NCBI GenBank assembly: GCA_027000685.1
Contig: JALTNN010000039.1
Coordinates: 1 to 5,668 of the forward strand
Length of the DNA stretch: 5,668 nucleotides
Source of the DNA: Microcaldota archaeon
GTDB taxonomy: Archaea; Iainarchaeota; Iainarchaeia; JAADDC01
Reading direction: 5' to 3'
Within the stretch, counting starts at the first letter, position 1; the number at the start of each line of letters is the position of its first letter. Of the stretch, positions 1-5,668 are shown piece after piece. Position numbers and translations under genes: made by a program. Below the pieces are notes generated by a model. It made no database searches and was not told the origin of the DNA. It saw only the letters and a list, made by a program, of their open reading frames with translations.

Positions 1-366
1 GTAGTGAGGATCCTCCACCGCCTCGCTCGCCCAGATGATCCTCGGTTTCCATCCCAGTAACTCCCAAACCTTTACGAAGAACTTTCCGGCTTCCCTTATC
101 CTCTCAATGTCCCCTCCAAGCTTGTTGTTCAGGAACGCGTGCCAGTCCGCTATAAGCACGACGAAATCAATTCCTGCCTCGATGAGGTCCTTCCCGTACT
201 CGGCTCTCATCAGCCCTGTGGCGATGTGGGGGATTCCAGAGGGTTCAAAACCGTCATAGGCCTTCGGGTGCTCCTTTGTCTCAAGGAGATGGACGAGTTC
301 TTCTCGTGTTATGATCTCCTCGGCCGGCGGGGACGTTATGAGTTCTACTCTCCTCTCAAGGTCCAC
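1..366 (-). CDS. tyrS: Tyrosyl-tRNA synthetase, N-terminal part (3' end outside window)
   Basis: Class I aminoacyl-tRNA synthetase that attaches tyrosine to tRNA-Tyr in the cytoplasm. Only the first 122 residues are visible, against roughly 310-380 for archaeal TyrRS. The match is to the archaeal/eukaryotic TyrRS Rossmann fold: a helical lead-in (residues 1-35), then YDGFEPSG at 37-44, where Tyr37 aligns with the tyrosine-pocket Tyr32 of the Methanocaldococcus enzyme, then the HIGH-type ATP motif as HIAT at 47-50, then ADWHAFLNNKLGGD at 73-86. The WHA..N.KLGGD form resembles Pyrococcus and Sulfolobus TyrRS more than the short methanogen type. The KMSKS loop and anticodon domain lie beyond the edge. 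I chose the GTG at 366 because a near-perfect Shine-Dalgarno sits 4 nt upstream; an in-frame GTG at 375 lies inside that site and is less likely. The gene is 98 nt downstream of the ABC cassette and appears to have its own promoter. Confidence 0.93.
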   Translation of the reverse strand, partial: MDLERRVELITSPPAEEIITREELVHLLETKEHPKAYDGFEPSGIPHIATGLMRAEYGKDLIEAGIDFVVLIADWHAFLNNKLGGDIERIREAGKFFVKVWELLGWKPRIIWASEAVEDPHY

Positions 367-370
367 AGCT

Positions 371-379
371 ATCACCTCC
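371..379 (-). promoter_or_regulatory. Strong Shine-Dalgarno of tyrS
   Basis: GGAGGTGAT on the minus strand is fully complementary to the usual archaeal 16S rRNA 3' end (ATCACCTCC). It ends 4 nt before the GTG at 366. It decides the tyrS start and indicates a leadered transcript. Confidence 0.8.
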
Positions 380-395
380 AAGGACTGAATCGATC

Positions 396-449
396 AGAAG
401 AAGGGGCTCAGAGGGGATAAAGTCCACCACCCACGCAAAGAAGAAGGGG
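396..449. repeat. 11-bp direct repeat in the tyrS upstream region
   Basis: AGAAGAAGGGG (plus strand) occurs at 396-406 and again at 439-449, 43 bp apart. On the transcribed strand both copies read CCCCTTCTTCT. They bracket the candidate TATA box at 416-422, one upstream and one near the predicted transcription start. They could be regulator sites or pyrimidine-rich termination signals, or they could be chance low-complexity sequence. Confidence 0.4.
416..422 (-). promoter_or_regulatory. Candidate TATA box for tyrS
   Basis: CTTTATC on the minus strand resembles an archaeal TATA box. With the usual spacing of about 25 nt, transcription would start near 393, giving a leader of about 28 nt that contains the tyrS Shine-Dalgarno. 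A second AT-rich string, GATATA at 456-451, overlaps the end of the upstream terminator region and could also serve. No clear BRE is visible, so the choice between the two is inferred from spacing alone. Confidence 0.4.
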
Positions 450-459
450 GTATATCGTT

Positions 460-464
460 AAAAA
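460..464 (-). terminator. Candidate T-run terminator after the ABC cassette
   Basis: Five T residues follow directly after the TGA stop (467-465) of the last permease gene, and a C/T-rich tract follows at 450-437. Archaeal intrinsic termination often uses T-runs without a hairpin. I see no convincing stem-loop, so this is weak and some read-through into tyrS is possible. Confidence 0.35.
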
Positions 465-1661
465 TCACTCATACCTCAGGGCCTCCACGGGGTCGAGCTC
501 GGCCGCGCGTCTGGCGGGGAGGTAGCCCGAGATGATTCCAATTAGGAAGCTGAAGAGGGCTGCTCCGATGAGGAGGTCTGAACCGAGGTAAACGGAGTAG
601 TAGGAGATGCCTCCGTAGCTCCTCACTGCGTACTCCACGCCCTTGGCGAGAAGGACTGCGATGATCTCACCCACAACACCTCCAATAACCCCTATAACCC
701 CGGCTTCCACAAGGAATATCCCCATTATCTGCCCCTTCGTAGCCCCCACAGCCTTCATAACACCTATCTCCCTCGTCCTCTCCGTCACACTCATGTACAT
801 CGTGTTCATTATGCTTATCCCTCCCACGACGAGGGATATGACGGCTATCCCCAGGATTATGGCACCGATGACCGCGAGGATGGAATTTATCTGGTTGAGC
901 ATGTCCTCCGACGTCATGACCGTGAAATCTTCCTGACCCCTCGCCTGCCTGAGTTCCCTCCTAATCTCCTCCGCCACCTCCCCGGGATCCGCCCCTGGGG
1001 AGATCTTGGCTATGACTGCCATGTACTTTGGCTCTTCCCCTACGAGTTCCCTGAAGGCGGAGATAGGGATGGTAACGCTCATATCGTCCTGGGGATCTCC
1101 CACCCTCTTCAAAACACCTATCACCCTGAACTTCACGTCACCGATCTTTATCGTCCTACCCACGTCTACGTCCCTCCCGAACACCTCGTGGGCCACGTCA
1201 CTACCGAGGAGAGCCACGTACTTCTCCCCCTCCCTGAAGGTCCTACCGCTCTCCATGAACGTCTCGAATATCCTCCCGTAGAGCGTGTCAAACGTATCGG
1301 CGTCCATGCCATAGACGAGGAGGGCCTCCGTTCTGTAACCCACTGTGACGGGGAACGTCTTCGCGGCTATTCCCGAGGCCACCTCGACGCCCCTCACCCT
1401 CCCCACGACCTCCACGTCCCTCTCTCCAAGGGGTACAGGTGCATAGATGGAGGAGGCGAGGAGGTTTGTGCCCCCCACCACGGTTATGGTGTCGGCGCCG
1501 AACTGCTCGAAGAGCTCCTCCACGGTGCTCTGGAAGCCCTTGCTCAGGGAGACGAGGAGGACGATGGCAGAGATCCCTATCACGATGCCAGCCACCGTTA
1601 TAAGTGTCCTCAGGCTTCTGTACCTCAACCCCTTTAGTGCAAGTATTATGATGTCGTTCAT
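465..1661 (-). CDS. MacB/FtsX-type ABC transporter permease (second paralogue)
   Basis: Integral membrane subunit of a type VII ABC system, 398 residues. The order is the family's: a short cytoplasmic amphipathic N-terminus, TM1 at about 20-40, a large extracytoplasmic MacB periplasmic-core-like domain at about 43-258 (including VALLGSDVAHEVFG, 149-162), TM2 at about 261-285, a cytoplasmic coupling segment TREIGVMKAVGATKGQ at 296-311, TM3 at about 312-340 and TM4 at about 361-382. It ends in the conserved cytoplasmic tail LPARRAAELDPVEALR. The ATG at 1661 overlaps the TGA of the upstream permease by 4 nt (ATGA), and GGAGG at 1676-1672 is a plausible ribosome site 10 nt upstream. It should pair with the other permease or with itself and be driven by the ATPase at 4886-4209. 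Residues 284-321 are identical to those of its paralogue. The substrate is unknown; I leave the symbol blank because MacB and LolC/E cannot be told apart here. Confidence 0.93.
   Translation of the reverse strand: MNDIIILALKGLRYRSLRTLITVAGIVIGISAIVLLVSLSKGFQSTVEELFEQFGADTITVVGGTNLLASSIYAPVPLGERDVEVVGRVRGVEVASGIAAKTFPVTVGYRTEALLVYGMDADTFDTLYGRIFETFMESGRTFREGEKYVALLGSDVAHEVFGRDVDVGRTIKIGDVKFRVIGVLKRVGDPQDDMSVTIPISAFRELVGEEPKYMAVIAKISPGADPGEVAEEIRRELRQARGQEDFTVMTSEDMLNQINSILAVIGAIILGIAVISLVVGGISIMNTMYMSVTERTREIGVMKAVGATKGQIMGIFLVEAGVIGVIGGVVGEIIAVLLAKGVEYAVRSYGGISYYSVYLGSDLLIGAALFSFLIGIISGYLPARRAAELDPVEALRYE
706..814 (-). repeat. 109-bp block identical to 1890-1998
   Basis: Copy of a perfect 109-bp repeat shared by the two permease genes, offset 1184 bp. 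It encodes the end of TM2, the coupling helix and the start of TM3 (residues 284-321 of this permease, the last codons partly covered). It ends sharply: the flanking bases at 705 and 815 differ from the other copy, and synonymous differences begin at once. Confidence 0.95.
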
Positions 1662-2842
1662 GCTCTCATCGCCTCCACGGGGTCGAGCTCAGCCGCACTC
1701 CTCGCAGGGAGGTAGCCCGCGACCATCCCCACAATCCCCGAGAAGATGACGAGACCGAGGAGGACGAGGGGGGAGAAGTACGCCGAGTAGGCCTCGAGAA
1801 ACGTTCTGACAACGGACTCTATCGCCTTGACGACTATAAAGCCCAAGATCTCACCCACGACGCCACCAATGATACCTATCATCCCTGCCTCCACAAGGAA
1901 TATCCCCATTATCTGCCCCTTCGTAGCCCCCACAGCCTTCATAACACCTATCTCCCTCGTCCTCTCCGTCACACTCATGTACATCGTGTTCATTATGCCG
2001 AGGGCCCCTATCACGAGGGAGACTGCTGCCACAGCCACGAGGAACAGGCCCACGATGTTTATGATCTGGGTGGCCGTCTGGAAGGCCTGCTCCGACGTCA
2101 CGACCCTGAAGTTTTCCACACCACCGCGGAGCGCCTTCAGCCTCCTCTCCAGGCGCTCCTTTAGCATCTCGATGTCTATTCCCTCTGACACCTCCGCCAT
2201 TATCCTCACGTACTCCTTCTCCTTGCCCGTGATGTCCTGGAACGCGGCCTCCGGTATGTACAGGCCTGCATCTATGGGGGTGTTCGTCCTCTTCATTACG
2301 CCAACTACCCGGAATGGTCTGCCGTTGAGGTATACCGTGCTGCCCGGGAGTATTTCGTGGTCGAAGAGGTCGTGTGCGACGGAGTAGCCCAGGAAGGCCA
2401 CGTACTTTCCCCTATCCTGCTTCCCCAGCGGCCTCCCCTCCTCGACATATCCGCCCACGAGCGTCTCGAACGCGCGCTCAAACTTCTCTGGATCCACACC
2501 GTTCACGGTGACGGGACGCTCCTCCCTACCAATACTCATGGTGACAAGGTCCCTCTGGAGCCCGAGTGCATACCTAATACCTGGGGTGCTCTCTATGAGC
2601 TTCAAGTCCTCTTCGCTTAGCGTGTCACCGCCGTAGTTTGCCCCTATGATTACACCCGGTATCACGATGAGCCTGTTCGTTCCCAGTTTGGTGAGCTCCC
2701 CCCTAACGGTCTCCTGAAGACCTTGAACGAGGGACACGAGGACGAATATCGACGCGACGGCGACTATAACGGCTATCACAGTTAGAAAGGAGCGGAGGGG
2801 CTGGTGTTTTAGCCCCTTCCACGCAAGGAACACGTAGTCCAT
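1658..2842 (-). CDS. MacB/FtsX-type ABC transporter permease (first paralogue)
   Basis: Second integral membrane subunit of the cassette, 394 residues with the same plan as its neighbour: TM1 at about 20-40, extracytoplasmic MacB-core-like domain at about 42-258 (with VAFLGYSVAHDLF at 148-160), TM2 at about 261-283, coupling segment TREIGVMKAVGATKGQ at 295-310, TM3 at about 311-340, TM4 at about 359-377, and the tail LPARSAAELDPVEAMR. In-frame GTGs reach back to 2863, but I chose the ATG at 2842. It gives the same N-terminus as the paralogue (LA.KGL....LR), overlaps the preceding stop as TGATG, and has GAGG at 2851-2848, 5 nt upstream. The extracytoplasmic domain is clearly diverged from that of the other permease, while the coupling region is identical. 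This fits a heterodimer of the LolC/LolE kind, though two separate homodimers sharing one ATPase cannot be excluded. Confidence 0.93.
   Translation of the reverse strand: MDYVFLAWKGLKHQPLRSFLTVIAVIVAVASIFVLVSLVQGLQETVRGELTKLGTNRLIVIPGVIIGANYGGDTLSEEDLKLIESTPGIRYALGLQRDLVTMSIGREERPVTVNGVDPEKFERAFETLVGGYVEEGRPLGKQDRGKYVAFLGYSVAHDLFDHEILPGSTVYLNGRPFRVVGVMKRTNTPIDAGLYIPEAAFQDITGKEKEYVRIMAEVSEGIDIEMLKERLERRLKALRGGVENFRVVTSEQAFQTATQIINIVGLFLVAVAAVSLVIGALGIMNTMYMSVTERTREIGVMKAVGATKGQIMGIFLVEAGMIGIIGGVVGEILGFIVVKAIESVVRTFLEAYSAYFSPLVLLGLVIFSGIVGMVAGYLPARSAAELDPVEAMRA
1890..1998 (-). repeat. 109-bp block identical to 706-814
   Basis: Upstream copy of the perfect repeat, encoding residues 283-320 of the first permease (TM2 end, coupling helix, TM3 start). 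All codon third positions match the other copy inside the block. Just beyond it, the conserved stretch IGGVVGEI is encoded with different synonymous codons in the two genes. Confidence 0.95.
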
Positions 2843-4212
2843 CACTTCCTCTTCCTCCACCACCAGGCAACGAGCAGTACGACGGCAAACAGCAGTATTG
2901 GTGTCAGGTCCGCGGGCCTGCTCGGGACCTCGAACTCCACGTCAAGCTCCTTCACCCTCTTCTCGCCGTAGGCCGTATACTCCACCCTTACGTGAACGGT
3001 CTCCTTCCCCTCGGCCCCCTCGAGGTAGAGCGTCGTCGTGTCGTAGTCACCGGGGCCGAGGTCTCCGAGGAGATCCTTTCCGCCATACGCCCTGGGGCTG
3101 TTTGTCTCCACAAAGACGTTCTCTGCCGTACCGGTCCCCACGTTCGCGACTGCTATGTTCACCCTGAGGCGTCCGTTCTCCCACACAGGCACGTCTGCAA
3201 GGTACACCACGATGTCCGGTTCGTCTGCTGGGAGGACGGAGAAGGAGTACATCCTCTGAGTCCCGCTCTCCGCCACTACGACGTTGATAATCCCGGGCTC
3301 GTCACTCTTCTCGAGTTTCCACACGATGGGGATCGTCACCTTCGAGCCGGGCGGTACGGAGTTGACGTAGAAGGACGTCTGGCCGCCAAACCTAACATTG
3401 ATGCCGGAGACGTTCACAGAGAGGGGGCCCTTTGGGAGGGAGGAGAGATTATGTATAATCAGGTGGGTGTTCTGCTCACCCCCTCCTATCTTCGGGGGTA
3501 TCTCCATGGTCACCTTGAGATCCTCCTCGGGTGGGATGCAGATGGCGGTGTAGCCCACGGTCTCCGTGAACGTCTCCGTGCCCCTGTAACCCGTCAGCGT
3601 CAGCTCGGTCCTGTACAGACCGCCTTCACACGACGGGAGAATTTCAACGTACTTCTCCGCCCTCTCCCCCGTGTCAAGATCTCCTATATACACCCGCGAA
3701 TCGCCCACGGCATCAGGTACTGTCAGGACCGCGTTGTATATGGGGGCTCCTGTGTTCTCCACGGCTATCTTCACGAGCTTTCTCACACCACCGTAAACCT
3801 TCTCAGGGAACGTTATCTCCAGGCCCTTGCCCGACGTCACCGTGAGCAGGGGGGCGAAGTGCTCCGTGTAGGAGTTGCCCGTGGCAACGTCCGTGTAGGT
3901 GATCTCAACCGGGAGGACGTACACACCGGGCTTCACGGAGTCCGGAACCCTCAGCCACAGTACATAGGACACAGTTCCCCCGGACGCGTCGCCCACATTG
4001 ATGAGAGAGCCCTCATCTTCTACCTCAAACGGCGACGCGTCCGGTATCCTCACATAGATGCTCCTTACACTCCCCGAGGCTGTTATCTCGAGTATGAGCT
4101 TCCCGGACGTCCCGGGCGTGAGTACACCGGGTATCGTCTTCACATTCAACGTTAGCGCATTGACAAAACCAAGGAAGAGGAGCAATACGCCGAGCAGTAA
4201 TACCTTCCTCAT
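2842..4212 (-). CDS. Exported, C-terminally anchored beta-rich protein (S-layer/NEW3/CARDB-like) of the ABC cassette
   Basis: This 456-residue protein has no firm named homologue. Residues 1-19 form a Sec signal peptide (MRK, then a leucine-rich core ending near FVNA). A long extracytoplasmic region at about 20-434 follows, and a single C-terminal TM at about 437-450 is closed by WWWRKRK as a stop-transfer. The extracytoplasmic part looks like three or four Ig-like/beta-sandwich units of the archaeal COG1361 type. Repeated cues are LTPGTSGKLILEI (31-43), VRKLVKIAVENTGAPIYNA (143-161), a third unit at about 232-326 and RVNIAVANVGTGTAENVFV (350-368), where N-x-G after a beta strand is typical of CARDB/NEW3 domains. 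Only two cysteines occur (C195, C225). N255 and N267 lie in N-x-S sequons. The ATG at 4212 overlaps the ATPase stop as ATGA, and the stop overlaps the permease start. The gene position suggests a surface partner or substrate-handling subunit of the transporter. The domain assignment is by eye. Confidence 0.85.
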   Translation of the reverse strand: MRKVLLLGVLLLFLGFVNALTLNVKTIPGVLTPGTSGKLILEITASGSVRSIYVRIPDASPFEVEDEGSLINVGDASGGTVSYVLWLRVPDSVKPGVYVLPVEITYTDVATGNSYTEHFAPLLTVTSGKGLEITFPEKVYGGVRKLVKIAVENTGAPIYNAVLTVPDAVGDSRVYIGDLDTGERAEKYVEILPSCEGGLYRTELTLTGYRGTETFTETVGYTAICIPPEEDLKVTMEIPPKIGGGEQNTHLIIHNLSSLPKGPLSVNVSGINVRFGGQTSFYVNSVPPGSKVTIPIVWKLEKSDEPGIINVVVAESGTQRMYSFSVLPADEPDIVVYLADVPVWENGRLRVNIAVANVGTGTAENVFVETNSPRAYGGKDLLGDLGPGDYDTTTLYLEGAEGKETVHVRVEYTAYGEKRVKELDVEFEVPSRPADLTPILLFAVVLLVAWWWRKRK

Positions 4213-4886
4213 CTTTCCACCACCCCTACTATCTTCCCATCCCTTATCTTGACTATCTTTTCGGCCGCCTCTGCGACTTCAGGGTCGTGGGTGACGATGA
4301 CAACCGTCTTCCCCCTCTCGTTGAGCTCCCTGAAGACCTCAAGTATCCTCCTCCCCGTCTTCGTGTCGAGGTTTCCCGTGGGCTCGTCGGCGAGGATGAT
4401 GTGAGGGTTGTTGGCGAGGGCCCTCGCTATGGCCACCCTCTGCTGTTGACCTCCAGAGAGCTGGTTTGGATAGTGGTGAAGCCTGTCACCCAGCCCAACC
4501 GCCTCAAGGAGCTCCACGGCCCTCTTCCTCCTCTTCTCGGGTGGCACACCTGCGAAGAGCATTGGGAGCTCCACGTTCTCAAGGGCCGTAAGTGAGGGGG
4601 AGAGGTTGTACTGCTGGAAGACGAAGCCTATGGATTCCCTCCTTAGTAGCGCCCTCTCATCGTCGGAGAGTCTTGAGGCTTCCCTGCCGAGGACGAACAC
4701 CCTCCCCCTCGTTGGTGTGTCGAGGAGCCCCATTATGTGGAGGAGCGTTGACTTGCCGGAACCGGAGGGGCCCATTATGGCGATGAACTCCCCCTCTTCC
4801 ACAGAGAGATCAACACCCCTCAGCGCCTCCACCCTCACCTCGGTCCCATATACCTTCCATACGTCCTCTAACCTGATCACCTCCAC
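4209..4886 (-). CDS. ABC transporter ATP-binding protein, MacB/LolD family
   Basis: Cytoplasmic ATPase that should power the two permeases encoded downstream. It has 225 residues, the family's normal length. All catalytic elements are intact: Walker A GPSGSGKST (39-47), Q-loop VFQQYNLSP (89-97), signature LSGGQQQR (143-150), Walker B IILADEP with Glu168 (163-169), D-loop GNLDT (171-175) and switch His200 in VIVTHD. The signature LSGGQQQRVAIARAL and the N-terminal pattern IRLEDVWKVYG are typical of the MacB/LolD/FtsE group. The open frame extends upstream to 5033, but that would overlap the end of rfcS on the same strand, so I start at the GTG at 4886 (a GTG at 4880 is also possible). A TATA-like box about 25 nt upstream makes 4886 fit a leaderless start. 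The TGA overlaps the next gene's ATG by 4 nt. Confidence 0.94.
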   Translation of the reverse strand: MEVIRLEDVWKVYGTEVRVEALRGVDLSVEEGEFIAIMGPSGSGKSTLLHIMGLLDTPTRGRVFVLGREASRLSDDERALLRRESIGFVFQQYNLSPSLTALENVELPMLFAGVPPEKRRKRAVELLEAVGLGDRLHHYPNQLSGGQQQRVAIARALANNPHIILADEPTGNLDTKTGRRILEVFRELNERGKTVVIVTHDPEVAEAAEKIVKIRDGKIVGVVER

Positions 4887-4907
4887 GGGGATATAGGGGT
4901 GTGTAAG

Positions 4908-4915
4908 GTTTATTA
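4908..4915 (-). promoter_or_regulatory. Candidate TATA box of the ABC cassette
   Basis: TAATAAAC on the minus strand lies in the 49-nt gap between the rfcS stop and the ATPase GTG. Its centre is about 25 nt before the GTG at 4886, the spacing expected if transcription starts at or next to the start codon. The TATATC string at 4895-4890 is too close to the gene to act as its TATA box. No strong BRE is seen, and the cassette could instead be read through from rfcS. Confidence 0.4.
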
Positions 4916-4935
4916 CTCGGTCGGGGGGTGAGGGA

Positions 4936-5668
4936 CTACGAAAGCTCCTTTCCAAGTGGGAGGAACTGTGCAAGGAGTGATTCGAGCTGTATTCTCTCGT
5001 TCGCCCCCTCCACGAGCCTGAACTCGTACTCACCTATGAGATCTACGAGTTTAACCTTCACCTTATCGGGAATGTCCAGGGAGAAGACCTCCCTGTGCAT
5101 CTGCTTGATGATGTCCTCCCCGCTCATCCCGTAGTCTATCATGAGCTTGTTCAGCATCTCCCTCGCCCCGAAGAAGTCTCCGTTCAGGGCAGACATCATC
5201 ATCTTCTTCAGCTCCGCCGGCCTCGCCCTCGCAGCCACCTGGTATACCAGCTCGTCGGTGATGTCCGAGGTTATGGCGGCGGCCGCCTGGAGGGTGTTTA
5301 TGGCCTTCCTCATGTCGCCCTCCGCCACATAGACAAGGGCGTCGAGGGCCTCCTCGGTTATCTCCAGGCCCTCCTGCTCAGCTATGTACCTCAACCTCTC
5401 CTTTATCTGCTCGTCAGAGAGGGGTTTGAACCTGAACAAGGCACACCTCGACTGGATAGGCTCTATTATCTTCGAGGAGTAGTTGCACGAGAGGATGAAT
5501 CTTGCGGTGGCCGCATATTTTTCCATAGTTCTTCTCAGGGCGTTCTGGGCGTCTGCCGTGAGGGCGTCCGCCTCGTCGAGGAATATGATCTTGAACCTCG
5601 CTCCTCCGAAGGGGAGGGTCCTCGCAAACTCCTTTATCGCCTCCCGCACAACGTTTATGCCGCGCTCG
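4936..5668 (-). CDS. rfcS: Replication factor C small subunit, clamp loader (5' end outside window)
   Basis: Small subunit of the archaeal clamp loader, an AAA+ ATPase that opens and loads the PCNA sliding clamp at primer-template junctions. 243 residues are visible, of about 320-330; the missing part carries the Walker A loop. In visible numbering, the fragment begins ERGINVVRE, the segment after the Walker A region. Walker B IIFLDEAD follows at 27-34, sensor 1 FILSCNYSS at 57-65 with Asn62, and the arginine-finger SRC motif at 73-75. Sensor 2 GDMRKAIN is at 117-124, followed by the helical collar ending [20 protein letters not shown]. The motifs match archaeal RfcS closely and no intein interrupts the visible part. 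The gene ends with TAG at 4938-4936, 49 nt before the ABC cassette. A large-subunit gene (rfcL) does not follow it. Confidence 0.97.
   Translation of the reverse strand, partial: ERGINVVREAIKEFARTLPFGGARFKIIFLDEADALTADAQNALRRTMEKYAATARFILSCNYSSKIIEPIQSRCALFRFKPLSDEQIKERLRYIAEQEGLEITEEALDALVYVAEGDMRKAINTLQAAAAITSDITDELVYQVAARARPAELKKMMMSALNGDFFGAREMLNKLMIDYGMSGEDIIKQMHREVFSLDIPDKVKVKLVDLIGEYEFRLVEGANERIQLESLLAQFLPLGKELS

Noticed and set aside
1827..2387. Plus-strand open frame of 186 codons sharing a stretch with another plus-strand frame at 643-936
   Set aside because: The shared stretch is only the reverse reading of the 109-bp permease repeat. Both frames are antisense to well-supported permease genes.
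2843..2863. Earlier GTG starts for the first permease (Met-Val-Glu-Glu-Glu-Glu-Val extension)
   Set aside because: The acidic extension is the out-of-frame reading of the upstream WWWRKRK codons. The paralogue starts at the position matching the ATG at 2842, where a GAGG ribosome site is also present.
2992..4155. Long plus-strand open frame of 387 codons
   Set aside because: It lies wholly antisense to the exported-protein gene, which has a signal peptide, anchor and overlapping neighbours. The plus-strand translation is rich in His, Arg and Gly, has no recognisable domain and looks like a by-product of GC-rich codon bias.
4879..4890. CTCCACGGGG string shared with 483-492 and 1673-1682 as a possible dispersed repeat
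   Set aside because: In the permeases it encodes the conserved Asp-Pro-Val-Glu tail, and at the ATPase it spans the start codon. The ten shared bases have no common context and are most likely chance.
4887..5033. N-terminal extension of the ATPase to 5033
   Set aside because: It would overlap the last 98 bases of rfcS on the same strand, adds a low-complexity Ser/Arg-rich segment with no counterpart in the family, and would put the promoter-like box inside the gene.
4936..5668. Intein in rfcS
   Set aside because: Inteins occur in some archaeal rfcS genes, but the visible reading frame runs without interruption through Walker B, sensor 1, the SRC motif and sensor 2. The Walker A site is outside the window and cannot be judged.

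Overview
All genes in this window lie on the minus strand, so the text reads from high to low coordinates. The window looks like a thermophilic archaeon, probably a euryarchaeote, with fairly GC-rich DNA. Three things support this: an archaeal replication factor C small subunit at the right edge, an archaeal/eukaryotic-type tyrosyl-tRNA synthetase at the left edge, and TATA-like boxes upstream of both apparent transcription units. AGG (Arg) and ATA (Ile) codons are frequent, which is common in hyperthermophilic archaea. I cannot fix the genus.

Layout in transcription order: (1) 5668-4936, rfcS, 5' end outside the window. (2) A 49-nt gap with a TATA-like element placed so that the next gene would be leaderless. 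(3) 4886-465, a tight four-gene ABC cassette: ATPase (4886-4209), exported membrane-anchored beta-rich protein (4212-2842), and two paralogous MacB/FtsX-type permeases (2842-1658 and 1661-465). Consecutive genes overlap by 4, 1 and 4 nt, so they are very likely cotranscribed and translationally coupled. (4) A 98-nt gap with a T-run just after the last permease stop, then a TATA-like box and a strong Shine-Dalgarno for the next gene. (5) 366-1, the first 122 codons of tyrS, running off the left edge.

By family knowledge, the cassette should encode a type VII (MacB/LolCDE-like) ABC machine. One ATPase would drive two different four-helix permease subunits, each with a large extracytoplasmic domain, alongside a signal-peptide-bearing, C-terminally anchored Ig-like protein outside the membrane. 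The ATPase sits in the MacB/LolD group, whose members do mechanotransmission or lipid/peptide/protein extrusion. The substrate cannot be read from the sequence.

The most striking observation is a 109-bp stretch that is identical at every base in the two otherwise diverged permease genes. It covers the end of TM2 and the cytoplasmic coupling helix that should dock on the shared ATPase. Synonymous sites differ immediately outside it, which points to recent gene conversion rather than simple protein-level conservation. No RNA gene, CRISPR array, insertion sequence or plus-strand gene was found.
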